Source: Cobetia sp. L2A1
Lineage (GTDB): Bacteria > Pseudomonadota > Gammaproteobacteria > Pseudomonadales > Halomonadaceae
Assembly: GCF_009796845.1 (NCBI RefSeq)
Contig: NZ_CP047025.1
Location: 2,976,001-3,040,000, forward strand
DNA length: 64,000 nucleotides
Direction of reading: 5' to 3'
Made by a program: the position numbers and the translations under genes. A model generated the notes under the pieces. That model saw only the letters and a list, made by a program, of their open reading frames with translations. It made no database searches and had not been told where the DNA came from. Positions 54,323-63,276 of the stretch are shown here, one piece after another (position 1 is the first letter of the stretch; each line of letters opens with the position of its first letter).

Positions 54323-56320
54323 ATGGCCAAGCAGCCCACCAACACCCCCGCAGCTGATCATGTCAGCGGCGCGCCTGATGACCAGCCGATCGACGAGACA
54401 CTGCGCCTGCAACATGATCGCGAACGCAATGATGCCGCGCGTGTTTCCAGCCGCCTGATCACCAGCGATGCCAGCAGTGCACTGCTTGAAGGCAGCGCAG
54501 CGACCGGCTTTGATGCACGTCATTTCCTCAAGCATGTCAGCGAAGCGCCCGGTATCTATCGCATGCTGGATACCGCCGGCGAGGTGCTTTATGTCGGCAA
54601 GGCCAAGCGCCTCAAGGCGCGACTGGCCAGCTACTTCCGTAATACCGGCCTGAACACCAAGACTCAGGCACTGGTAGGACGCATTGCCGACGTTCAGGTC
54701 ACGATTACCCGCAGCGAGACAGAAGCCCTGCTGCTGGAACAGACCCTGATCAAGGAACTGCGCCCGCCCTATAACATTCTGCTGCGAGACGACAAGTCGT
54801 ATCCCTACGTCTTCATCAGTCACCATCACGATTATCCGGCCCTGGAATTCAAGCGCGTACGACACAAGCGCAATGATGGCCGCTATTTTGGCCCTTATCC
54901 CAGCAGTGTTGCGGTGCGTGAGTCACTGACGTTGATGCAGAAGATCTTCCGGTTACGCAATTGCGAAGACTCGGTATTCGCGCATCGCGAGCGCCCCTGC
55001 CTGCAATATCAGATAAACCGCTGCACTGCCCCGTGCGTCGACTACATCAGCAAGGAGGATTATCGCCGCGACATGGAGCATGCCGTGATGTGCCTTAATG
55101 GGCAGAGCGACAAGGTGACTGATGCGCTGAGTCAGGCGATGCAAGACGCTGCCATGCGTCTTGAATTCGAGGAAGCAGCCAGGCTGCGCGATCAGGTAGC
55201 CCAGCTCAGGCGCATGCAAGAGAAGCAGTACGTCGATACCGGCACCGGCAATGCCGATATTCTTGCGCTTGCCGAGCGCCCTGGCGGGCTGTGCATCAGC
55301 GTGGTCTCGGTACGTCATGGCCGCATGCTCGGCGCACGTCACTTCTCACCCGGCAATGGGTTGGACCTCACCAGTAGTGAACTGCTGACCAGCTTCGTCA
55401 GCCAATACTATCTGGGACAGGACAGGGAAATGCCGGATGAAGTGCTGACATCACTCGCACTTCAGGATGCTGACCTCCTGGAGGGCGCCCTGAGCGAGAA
55501 AGCGGAACGCCGTGTGCGCGTGGCCCATCAGGTCCGCGGTCATCGTGCTCAATGGCTTACGCTCGCCCAGACCAACGCCGAGCAGCAACTTGCCACTCAA
55601 CTGGCCAGCCGCCAGCAACTCTCCAATCGTTTTCTCTCACTGCGTGACGCACTGGGGCTTGAGGATGTGCCGAAGCGTCTCGAGTGCTTCGATATTTCGC
55701 ACAGCCATGGCGAGGCAACGGTCGCCAGCTGCGTGGTGTTCGATCATGAGGGGCCGATCAAATCGGACTATCGTCGTTTCAATATTGAAGGCGTGACGGC
55801 GGGCGATGATTACGCCGCCATGCAGCAAGCACTGACGCGCCGCTTCAAGCGTCTGCAAGACGGCGAAGGCAAACGGCCGGACATCCTGTTGGTCGATGGA
55901 GGCAAGGGTCAGCTCAATATGGCGCGAAGCGTCTTCGAGACACTTGGCGTGACAGACATCATTCTGCTGGGGGTCGCCAAAGGCACGACGCGCAAGGCGG
56001 GCCTCGAGACACTGTTCATCGAAACGGTCAACGACACGCTGGATCTCGACAGCCATTCGCCAGCACTGCATCTCATCCAGCATATTCGTGATGAATCGCA
56101 CCGCTTTGCGATTGCGGGTCATCGTGCCAAGCGCGACAAGGCTCGGCGTACGTCCAGTCTTGAGGGAATTGCGGGAGTTGGCCCCAAGCGTCGCCGCGAA
56201 CTGCTCACCTTCTTTGGCGGGCTGCAGGGCGTGAAGCAGGCCTCAACACTGGAGCTGGCAAGAGTGCCGGGTATCAGTGAATCACTTGCTGAACAGATTC
56301 ATCAGTCACTGCATGGCTAG
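54323..56320 (+). CDS. uvrC: excinuclease ABC subunit C
   Basis: Dual-incision endonuclease of nucleotide excision repair. It has 665 residues, about 55 more than usual. The GIY-YIG domain begins at residues 77-79 (APGIYRMLDTAGEVLYVGKAK), so the excess is a charged N-terminal extension (residues 1-60). Then RPCLQYQINRCTAPCVDYIS (Cys cluster region), the UVR motif AAMRLEFEEAARLRDQVAQLR, the RNase H-like domain (ECFDISHSHGEATVASCVVFD, DILLVDGGKGQLNMA) and the C-terminal HhH pair (LEGIAGVGPKRRRELL). ATG 54323 has GAGGAG upstream. Confidence 0.96.
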   Translation: MAKQPTNTPAADHVSGAPDDQPIDETLRLQHDRERNDAARVSSRLITSDASSALLEGSAATGFDARHFLKHVSEAPGIYRMLDTAGEVLYVGKAKRLKARLASYFRNTGLNTKTQALVGRIADVQVTITRSETEALLLEQTLIKELRPPYNILLRDDKSYPYVFISHHHDYPALEFKRVRHKRNDGRYFGPYPSSVAVRESLTLMQKIFRLRNCEDSVFAHRERPCLQYQINRCTAPCVDYISKEDYRRDMEHAVMCLNGQSDKVTDALSQAMQDAAMRLEFEEAARLRDQVAQLRRMQEKQYVDTGTGNADILALAERPGGLCISVVSVRHGRMLGARHFSPGNGLDLTSSELLTSFVSQYYLGQDREMPDEVLTSLALQDADLLEGALSEKAERRVRVAHQVRGHRAQWLTLAQTNAEQQLATQLASRQQLSNRFLSLRDALGLEDVPKRLECFDISHSHGEATVASCVVFDHEGPIKSDYRRFNIEGVTAGDDYAAMQQALTRRFKRLQDGEGKRPDILLVDGGKGQLNMARSVFETLGVTDIILLGVAKGTTRKAGLETLFIETVNDTLDLDSHSPALHLIQHIRDESHRFAIAGHRAKRDKARRTSSLEGIAGVGPKRRRELLTFFGGLQGVKQASTLELARVPGISESLAEQIHQSLHG

Positions 56321-56522
56321 GCCGTTACTGCCCAGCAGTGTGGGCTGAGGCCAGTAGTGACAACTTTATGACCGAATATCACACGTAATGGCATGGATGA
56401 ATGTGTCGCTGGCAGGCTAGAATAGGCGACTTGTGCGGCGCTAGCGGAGCGGCTCTCTTGCAACTCTTGCCCTTCATTTCGCCCAGCCACCTACGCTTCA
56501 TGCAAGGACTCGTGCCGTCACG

Positions 56523-57071
56523 ATGAGCATTCCCAATATCCTGACTCTGATCCGCATCGTATTCATTCCGCTGCTGGTGGTGTGTTTCTATTTGCCCTAT
56601 GCATGGAGCCTGCCTGTCACCGCACTGCTCTTCGCGCTGGCTGCCATCACTGACTGGTTCGATGGCTATCTTGCCCGCCGCTGGAATCAGACCACACCCT
56701 TCGGTGCCTTCCTCGACCCGGTAGCCGACAAGTTGATGGTCGCCGTGGCACTTGGCCTGCTGATCGAACGTTACGATAGTCTGTGGATGACCATCCCGAG
56801 CCTGATCATCATCGGTCGCGAAATCGTCATCTCCGCGCTGCGTGAGTGGATGGCTGAGCTTGGCAAGCGCGGCAGTGTAGCGGTTTCCTGGGTCGGTAAA
56901 CTCAAGACAGCCGCTCAGATGCTGGCGCTGTTCATGCTGCTGTTCTTTGCGCCCGAAAGCACGGGGGGCGACGCGGGTCTGGGGCTACTGTATATCTCGG
57001 CTGCGCTGACCTTGTGGTCGATGATCGCTTACCTACGTGCAGCCTGGCCAGAGTTGGTACGTTCCATCTAG
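56523..57071 (+). CDS. pgsA: CDP-diacylglycerol-glycerol-3-phosphate 3-phosphatidyltransferase
   Basis: Inner-membrane enzyme making phosphatidylglycerol-phosphate from CDP-diacylglycerol and glycerol-3-phosphate. It has 182 residues and about five helices. The CDP-alcohol phosphotransferase motif is complete: D47-G48, A51-R52, G61, D65 and D69. It follows uvrC by 200 bases and precedes tRNA genes, a conserved order. ATG 56523; Shine-Dalgarno is weak. Confidence 0.96.
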   Translation: MSIPNILTLIRIVFIPLLVVCFYLPYAWSLPVTALLFALAAITDWFDGYLARRWNQTTPFGAFLDPVADKLMVAVALGLLIERYDSLWMTIPSLIIIGREIVISALREWMAELGKRGSVAVSWVGKLKTAAQMLALFMLLFFAPESTGGDAGLGLLYISAALTLWSMIAYLRAAWPELVRSI

Positions 57072-57096
57072 TCCGATCACGCACTGATCGACTCTC

Positions 57097-57130
57097 GACG
57101 CCCACAGCGCTTTCTGCCTGTGGGCGTCTT
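57097..57130 (+). terminator. terminator after pgsA
   Basis: GACGCCCACAG paired with CTGTGGGCGTC, followed by TTCGTT. Moderate T content. Confidence 0.75.
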
Positions 57131-57240
57131 CGTTACAGCCCATCAAAAAGACGCTCCCGCCACTTTGAACGAGCGCACCACTTCATGTGCCCACTCCTTG
57201 TGCCCCCCTTCATTCAGAGAGAAGGATTTCCATTAACTGT

Positions 57241-57268
57241 TTGACAGCATGGGAATTATCCGTATAAT
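57241..57268 (+). promoter_or_regulatory. consensus promoter of the tRNA-Gly-Cys-Leu cluster
   Basis: TTGACA (57241-57246) and TATAAT (57263-57268), both perfect, separated by 16 bases. Transcription would start about 8 bases before tRNA-Gly. Confidence 0.85.
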
Positions 57269-57283
57269 TCGACCTCGAGTTCA

Positions 57284-57358
57284 GCGGGAATAGCTCAGTG
57301 GTAGAGCACAACCTTGCCAAGGTTGGGGTCGCGAGTTCGAATCTCGTTTCCCGCTCCA
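57284..57358 (+). tRNA. tRNA-Gly (anticodon GCC)
   Basis: 75 bases including CCA. GCGGGAA acceptor pairs with TTCCCGC, anticodon loop TTGCCAA, T-loop TTCGAAT. First of the Gly-Cys-Leu set downstream of pgsA. Confidence 0.97.
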
Positions 57359-57503
57359 GTGAAAAAGTCATGCGATAAGATCATTGGCAGCAACATCGGC
57401 CAGATCAGATCTCATTCACTATTTCACGACTCATGTGTCTACGTAGCATCAGTAGAGACTCCTCGGATCAGACGACAGCGTAGCCTGTCATCGTGATCAT
57501 TGA

Positions 57504-57577
57504 GGCTGGATGGCAGAGTGGTCATGCAGCGGACTGCAACTCCGTGTACGCCGGTTCGATTCCGACTCCAGCCTCCA
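57504..57577 (+). tRNA. tRNA-Cys (anticodon GCA)
   Basis: 74 bases including CCA. GGCTGGA acceptor pairs with TCCAGCC, anticodon loop CTGCAAC. Position after tRNA-Gly matches the conserved glyW-cysT-leuZ order. Confidence 0.96.
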
Positions 57578-57615
57578 TTTCAGACAATGAAACATCCCCT
57601 GTTTCACTCTGAAAT
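57577..57615 (+). other. hairpin after tRNA-Cys
   Basis: ATTTCAG...CTGAAAT enclosing GAAACA-TCCCC-TGTTTC. It directly follows the tRNA CCA and could be a processing or attenuation structure within the cluster. Confidence 0.5.
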
Positions 57616-57879
57616 GGTGTAGACACCCTCTCCTCTCGGGTCGTCAATTTCTAACTACATACCCAGCACTTGTCTCAAACTATTGCACGCTATTTTTTTC
57701 GTTTTTATCCTGCCCCACCCCAATTCGTTATCTCAATGCCTGATGCCTCGTCGCGCCCTGCCTTTACCAGATCACATTTTCAAGCTTCAAATATATTGTA
57801 GAACAACCAGTTAGCCCGTAATTTCTGCGTATTAAAGTTGACCTTGGTCTGAAATATGATAAGTTATCCGCCAGTCTGC
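57616..57879. other. AT-rich spacer between tRNA-Cys and tRNA-Leu
   Basis: About 264 bases, AT-richer than the surroundings, without recognisable genes. A separate promoter for tRNA-Leu could lie here. Confidence 0.4.
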
Positions 57880-57964
57880 GCGGCCATGGTGGAATCGGTA
57901 GACACCGGAGACTTAAAATCTCCTGCCTTCGGGCGTGCCGGTTCGAGTCCGGCTGGCCGCACCA
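57880..57964 (+). tRNA. tRNA-Leu (anticodon TAA)
   Basis: 85 bases including CCA with the long variable arm of class II tRNA. GCGGCCA acceptor pairs with TGGCCGC, anticodon loop CTTAAAA. Reads UUA/UUG. Confidence 0.96.
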
Positions 57965-58205
57965 GATAATGTTAGTACAGTGTCAAATCGAGCAGCACCC
58001 AGATTCAATAGCGCCGCCTCATCTCACGATGGAGCGGCGCTTTTTCATGTGGCATCTTTATCAGTATCCTGTGGCATGCGCCCATTGCTGCCCCTCTCGT
58101 TTACACTCTCTTCTTCTACCCCAATTCAGGTTCCTCGGGAGACACTCTTCGCCTATTAGGTCTCACCTACACAAGATTTCACCTACACACGGAAAGGAAA
58201 ACCGC

Positions 58206-59033
58206 ATGCCTGACACCTCACCACGCCCTGCAACACAGTTCATCGCTTCGCGCGATGTCGCGCAGGAAATATGCAAGGAGGCATGCGAGCACATTCACAC
58301 CCTCTCCGCTCCCCGTATTCTGGTACTCGCCATACTCGGCGGCGCCTTCATTACCATGGGCGCACTGTTCTCGATCCTGCTATCAACTGGCGTCGAGACC
58401 CACGGAATACAACTACTTCTGCAAGGGCTGGGATTCTCGGTCGGCTTTTTCCTGGTCATTCTCACCGGTGCAGCATTGTTTACCGAGGCCAATGTCATCT
58501 TGCCGGTCAGCGCGCTCCACTGCTCGCGCACTGACATGCTACGTCGAGGCCTCAAGTTCTGGGTACTCGCATGGATAGGCAATTTGATCGGAACGGCACT
58601 CACCGGCTGGGTCGTCTCGCTCGCGCAGGTCTATTCGCCGGAACACCAGGAATTACTGAGCAGCGTAGTCGCCAAAAAGATGCACTATCAGCAGGTGGGC
58701 GGCGCGCAAGGCTGGTTCTCGCTGGTGCTCTCGGGAATGCTGGGCAACTGGATGGTAGGCATGGCGGCGTTTCTGGCCGTGATGGGCAGAACCATCATCG
58801 ACAAGTTCATCCCCATCTTTCTGGCAGTCAGTCTGTTCGTGGCCGGCAACTTCCAGCATAGCCCTGCCAACATGGCCTACTTCTCGATGATCATGCCGAC
58901 GGGTGAAGGTCCCGGCTGGTGGGATGCCATGCGTTGGAACATCATTCCTGCTGGCATCGGCAACCTGTTGGGTGGCAGCCTGCTGGTCGCACTGCCGCTG
59001 TGGTACGGACTGCGTCCATCACGCTGCGAATAA
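58206..59033 (+). CDS. formate/nitrite transporter family channel
   Basis: FNT-family inner-membrane channel of 275 residues with six helices. Family segments are LAILGGAFITMGALFSILL, LGFSVGFFLVILTGAALFTEANVI, WVLAWIGNLIGTALTGWVV, LSGMLGNWMVGMAAFLAVMGRTIIDKF and FVAGNFQHSPANMAYFS with the pore-lining His region. Substrate could be formate, nitrite or hydrosulfide. ATG 58206 follows AAGGA; the longer frame from 57969 overlaps tRNA-flanking DNA and is rejected. Confidence 0.93.
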   Translation: MPDTSPRPATQFIASRDVAQEICKEACEHIHTLSAPRILVLAILGGAFITMGALFSILLSTGVETHGIQLLLQGLGFSVGFFLVILTGAALFTEANVILPVSALHCSRTDMLRRGLKFWVLAWIGNLIGTALTGWVVSLAQVYSPEHQELLSSVVAKKMHYQQVGGAQGWFSLVLSGMLGNWMVGMAAFLAVMGRTIIDKFIPIFLAVSLFVAGNFQHSPANMAYFSMIMPTGEGPGWWDAMRWNIIPAGIGNLLGGSLLVALPLWYGLRPSRCE

Positions 59034-59162
59034 CGCTGCGCAAGCACCACATTTTGAAAAAATTGACGGCTGTCGACCGGTTATCAGTGCGACGGGCGAC
59101 TACACTGAAGGGGGAGCGATGCACTATCGCTTTCCCCTTTTATCAGGAGTAGGAGCCTACCC

Positions 59163-59576
59163 ATGCTGACACTGCTCAAGAGTCCTGCCGATCACGTCGT
59201 GGCACTCCGACTGGAAGGCAATATAGATCAGGCTTCGCTGACGCCCGTGATCAAGGAATGTGATGAGCGGCTCGCGCGTCATGGCCGTATTTCATTACTG
59301 GTGGAGATCGAGCGCTTCGGGCTCATCACGCCCGCCGCTCTTCTCAATGATATCGGCTACGCACTTCGTCATCTCGGTGATTTTGAGCGTGAAGCCATCA
59401 TCAGCAAAGCCGACTGGCTACGACATGTCACCGAGTTCAGCAAACATCTGGTCCGCTCGATGGAGGTAAAGCACTTCTCACCCGCTGAGCGAGAAGCGGC
59501 CTATGCCTGGGTAGCAGAGTTGCCACGTAAAAAGACACCGTCCGGCAAGCCTGCTGCGGCGCAGGCCCCTCACTAG
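59163..59576 (+). CDS. SpoIIAA-like (STAS/SEC14 fold) protein
   Basis: Cytosolic protein of 137 residues of the SpoIIAA-like family, short relatives of anti-sigma antagonist folds that lack the phosphorylated serine. Recognised by the spacing of VVALRLEGNIDQASLTPVIKECDERLARHGRISLLVEI, DIGYALRHLGDFEREAIISKADWLRHV and HFSPAEREAAYAWVAEL. The biological role is unknown. AGGAG precedes the ATG. It follows the FNT channel by 129 bases. Confidence 0.85.
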   Translation: MLTLLKSPADHVVALRLEGNIDQASLTPVIKECDERLARHGRISLLVEIERFGLITPAALLNDIGYALRHLGDFEREAIISKADWLRHVTEFSKHLVRSMEVKHFSPAEREAAYAWVAELPRKKTPSGKPAAAQAPH

Positions 59577-59624
59577 CCACACTGTCATCATGCTTTCGAT
59601 TATCCCGTCACCCTGCCCTGTCGC

Positions 59625-61082
59625 TCATGGCAGGGTACGTATCAGCACCAATCCCGCCAGTAGCATCGCTCCCATCGCCATTGCCCATAACGTCATCGCA
59701 CGTTCTACTGCGGGGCGTTCTGGTACACGCAATAACTGAAACACGGTAATGAGCGGCAGCATGTAGCGTGTCTCGATCAATTCTCGTGTGCAGATCATCA
59801 ACGCAAGCATGAGCAGCAGCAGCCCGCCGTGTCCCAATCTGAGCGGTGCGCGCACCCACCATAGCGCCACACTTGAGCACAGCAACATGGTGACCCACAG
59901 CCCTGCAGGATGATCTCTCAGCCACAATAGCCAGCGATTGCGGATGGTCCAGAGCTGGAAGTTATAGTCATGAGTCACGCCGAAGGTGGTGGCGAGTATC
60001 AGTGTCATGCCCAGCAAAGCCACGAGGCACCATGGACGCTGACGTACCAGCTGCCACTGACGGGGCAGATCTGCCAGCCATAGCGGCAGGAAGACCATGC
60101 CGATCACACTCAGGTAATAGCCGATATTTCCGGTATGCCAGCCCGCCTGATGTCGTGAGGTATCGCCCATCGCGATGCCACCATTCCACTCAAGGAAGAC
60201 CAGAAAGGCGAGTACGGGGATCAATGCCACCCACCACCAACGCTGAGACAATGACCACCATGTCGAGAACAGCCTCAGCGGCGACTGAAAGGCCTCAGAG
60301 GAGCCATCCCTCGAGGCCGCCTGTCTGGCTTGCTGATGGGTCAGAAACAGCAGCAAGCCACCCCACAGCCCCAACAGCACGATACTGTCCTGACGTAGCC
60401 CCAACCCGGCGAATATCAATACCAGCAACATGATTCTGCGCTGTAGCACCAGCATTACCAGCTGCAGGGCGACCAACGTGATGATCCACGGATCGGTATA
60501 GACCAACGCCAGATACGGAAAGATGATCGGTAGCCAGATCCATTGCCAGCATTGCCGACTCGCCTCATGGCGTGCCTGGGGAAGAGACAATGCATGATCC
60601 AGCCGCTGATAAGTGCTCGGCAATAGACGCCAGACCAATAACGCCAGCAACATGAAGCCCACCAGGGATATGCCACGCGCCCAGTCGACGGAAGGCATGC
60701 CTGGCCAACGCCCATCTGGCAGTGCTGCCGCCAGTGGCAGATGCAACCACTCGCCTAGTGTCTGCACGCCTATCAACACCACAGCCAAGGTGGCGTGATA
60801 GAGCGTCAGCGTGGTCAGTTTGGGATGCTGGCTCCAATCGCCTTCCAGAAATTGGCGAATCTGGGCAAAGTGCACCCCTTCATCCACGAAGGGCTTCACC
60901 AGGGAATGGCTGACCAGCGCCAGCGCAATCATCAACACCGCGCCTAATCCGACGCAGATCAGCCACGTCAACCATCGTCCAGTCCGCTTATGCCGCCTAG
61001 CACCGTCCCGCTCGTCACTGCCCTGCACGTGCTCGTCACGAGAAAGTGCCGCGCGTCCCTCGCGGTGCCCGAATGACTGCAT
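59625..61082 (-). CDS. polytopic membrane protein resembling DIE2/ALG10 glucosyltransferases
   Basis: Protein of 485 residues with about 11-12 hydrophobic helices. After helix 1 (about 38-62) comes PFVDEGVHFAQIRQFLEGDW followed by PKLTTLTLY (67-95). This parallels the PYMDEIFHxxQ...DPKITTPPGLY loop of eukaryotic ALG10, with D67/E68 where GT-C enzymes keep their catalytic acid. LGLRQDSIVLLGLW resembles the ALG10 RQTN segment. So it is probably a lipid-linked-sugar-dependent glycosyltransferase facing the periplasm. Substrate unknown; no sugar cluster is nearby. ATG 61082 has AGGAG upstream. Confidence 0.6.
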   Translation of the reverse strand: MQSFGHREGRAALSRDEHVQGSDERDGARRHKRTGRWLTWLICVGLGAVLMIALALVSHSLVKPFVDEGVHFAQIRQFLEGDWSQHPKLTTLTLYHATLAVVLIGVQTLGEWLHLPLAAALPDGRWPGMPSVDWARGISLVGFMLLALLVWRLLPSTYQRLDHALSLPQARHEASRQCWQWIWLPIIFPYLALVYTDPWIITLVALQLVMLVLQRRIMLLVLIFAGLGLRQDSIVLLGLWGGLLLFLTHQQARQAASRDGSSEAFQSPLRLFSTWWSLSQRWWWVALIPVLAFLVFLEWNGGIAMGDTSRHQAGWHTGNIGYYLSVIGMVFLPLWLADLPRQWQLVRQRPWCLVALLGMTLILATTFGVTHDYNFQLWTIRNRWLLWLRDHPAGLWVTMLLCSSVALWWVRAPLRLGHGGLLLLMLALMICTRELIETRYMLPLITVFQLLRVPERPAVERAMTLWAMAMGAMLLAGLVLIRTLP

Positions 61083-61364
61083 GAGTGATTCTCCTGATCC
61101 ATTTCCATCCAGCCGGTGCGCTGAATCGCGCCGTAGGTAATACGCGTAACACCCTTAGCTTTTGCGCCTTTCACCATTATTGATAGGCGACTTTTGTGGT
61201 TACCTGACACCGCACTTTGCCCCTTAAAGGCTCGCGGCAGTACAATGCGCCTCAGTCTGCTTCGCCAATACGTCTTCACAAGGCGCACCGAAGCCCTGCC
61301 TGTTCATGTTCCGCCGCGGCGGAGCGTACCGATCAAAGCGACAAGTCGAGGGATCGCTGAGCCC

Positions 61365-63095
61365 ATGCGTGCCAGTCAACTGCTGATTTCCACTCTCAAG
61401 GAAACCCCGTCCGACGCTGAAGTCATCAGCCACCAGCTGATGCTGCGTGCCGGCTTCATTCGTCGCCTGACCTCCGGCCTCTACACCTGGATGCCGCTGG
61501 GCCTGCGCACGCTGCGCAAGGTCGAATGCATCGTCCGTGAGGAAATGGACCGCTCTGGCGCTCAAGAAGTCTTGATGCCGGCCATCCAGCCTGCCGAACT
61601 GTGGCAGGAATCCGGCCGCTGGGAACAGTATGGACCGGAATTGCTGCGTGTCGTTGATCGTCATCAACGTGATTACTGTGTCGGCCCGACTCACGAAGAA
61701 GTCGTCACCGATCTCGCGCGCCGTGAATTGAACAGCTACAAGCAGCTGCCGGCCAATTTCTATCAGATCCAGACCAAGTTCCGTGACGAGATTCGTCCGC
61801 GCTTCGGTGTGATGCGCTCACGTGAGTTCATCATGAAGGATGCCTACTCCTTCCACCTCGGCGAAGAGTCCCTGAAAGAGACCTACCAGGTGATGTACGA
61901 CACCTACGTGCGTATCTTCACGCGCCTGGGCCTCGACTTCCGCCCCGTCATCGCTGACAACGGCTCCATCGGCGGCGAAGGCTCTCACGAGTTCCACGTG
62001 CTGGCCGACTCTGGCGAAGATGCCATCGCCTTCTCTACTGGCTCCGATTTCGCGGCCAACATCGAGAAGTGTGCTGCACTGCCAGCACCGCTGGGTGAGA
62101 CACCTGAGCGCGCGGCTGCCACGCAAGAGATGACGCTGGTCGATACCCCCAACGCCAAGACCATCGCTGCACTGGTCGAGCAACATGGCCTGGATATCGT
62201 GAAGACCGTCAAGACGCTGATCGTCAAGGCTGCCGAAGGCGTAGAAGGTGGATTGATCGCGCTGATGGTGCGTGGCGATCACGAGCTCAACGAGATCAAG
62301 GCCGAGCATCTTCCGCAGGTCGCGGCGCCGTTGACCATGGCCACTGACGAAGAAGTGCGCGCTGCCGTTGGCGCTGGCTTCGGCTCTCTCGGCCCGGTCG
62401 GCCTCAAGATGCCGATCATCATCGATCGCAGTGTCGCACTGATGAGCGACTTCGGTGCCGGCGCCAATATCGAAGGCAAGCACCACTTCGGCCTGAACTG
62501 GGAGCGTGATCTACCGCTACCGGAAATCGCCGACATCCGTAATGTCGTGGCTGGCGATCCGTCTCCGGATGGCCAGGGTGTCATCGACATCGCACGGGGT
62601 ATCGAGGTGGGTCATATCTTCCAGCTTGGCACCAAGTACTCCGAGGCCATGAATGCCACCGTGCTCGACGAGAATGGCAAGGCACAGCCGCTCTCCATGG
62701 GTTGCTATGGTATCGGCGTGACGCGTGTGGTGGCGGCTGCCATCGAACAGGGTAATGACAAGGGCGGCATCGTGCTGCCGGAATCCATTGCACCATTCCA
62801 GGTGGCGATCGTGCCGATGAACGCACACAAGTCCGTGCGTGTCAGCGAGACTTCCGAACGTGTCTATCAGGAACTGAAGGCAGCGGGTTATGACGTGCTG
62901 CTGGATGACCGTGATCTGCGTCCGGGCAACAAGTTTGCCGATGGCGAGCTGCTGGGTATCCCGCATCGCCTGGTGATCGGTGACCGTGGCCTCGATAACG
63001 GCGAGTACGAGTACAAGGGTCGTCGTGATGCTGAAGCGACCATGATCCCCGTCGATACATTGATGGAGTTCCTGGCCGAGCGCAGCAGCCGCTAA
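61365..63095 (+). CDS. proS: prolyl-tRNA synthetase
   Basis: Class II synthetase charging tRNA-Pro; 576 residues, close to E. coli's 572. It includes motif 1 ([28 protein letters not shown] region), motif 2 ([25 protein letters not shown]), the INS editing domain inserted from about 225 to 405, and motif 3 ([19 protein letters not shown]), then an anticodon-binding domain. ATG 61365 gives the family start [20 protein letters not shown]; the in-frame extension from 61194 is not part of the protein. Confidence 0.97.
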   Translation: MRASQLLISTLKETPSDAEVISHQLMLRAGFIRRLTSGLYTWMPLGLRTLRKVECIVREEMDRSGAQEVLMPAIQPAELWQESGRWEQYGPELLRVVDRHQRDYCVGPTHEEVVTDLARRELNSYKQLPANFYQIQTKFRDEIRPRFGVMRSREFIMKDAYSFHLGEESLKETYQVMYDTYVRIFTRLGLDFRPVIADNGSIGGEGSHEFHVLADSGEDAIAFSTGSDFAANIEKCAALPAPLGETPERAAATQEMTLVDTPNAKTIAALVEQHGLDIVKTVKTLIVKAAEGVEGGLIALMVRGDHELNEIKAEHLPQVAAPLTMATDEEVRAAVGAGFGSLGPVGLKMPIIIDRSVALMSDFGAGANIEGKHHFGLNWERDLPLPEIADIRNVVAGDPSPDGQGVIDIARGIEVGHIFQLGTKYSEAMNATVLDENGKAQPLSMGCYGIGVTRVVAAAIEQGNDKGGIVLPESIAPFQVAIVPMNAHKSVRVSETSERVYQELKAAGYDVLLDDRDLRPGNKFADGELLGIPHRLVIGDRGLDNGEYEYKGRRDAEATMIPVDTLMEFLAERSSR

Positions 63096-63113
63096 GTCTC
63101 TGTCAGCGAGTCA

Positions 63114-63155
63114 ACGACAGCCCGCCTCCTTCATCGGAGGCGGGCTGTCGTCGTT
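63114..63155 (+). terminator. terminator after proS
   Basis: ACGACAGCCCGCCTCC-TTCATC-GGAGGCGGGCTGTCGT, a perfect 16-bp stem, followed by CGTT. Strong hairpin, short T run. Confidence 0.8.
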
Positions 63156-63276
63156 CAAGACGCATACGTCATTGGAAGCACGTTATTCAAGATCCTCATT
63201 AGTGCGCACCGAGTCATTAACGTCAACGCCACGGAAACGGCATAATATGGCACTGACATACACGCAGGGACTGCGC

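Noticed and set aside
57969..58205. Upstream extension of the FNT channel frame
   Set aside because: It begins right after tRNA-Leu, lacks conserved residues, and the ATG at 58206 has a good ribosome site.
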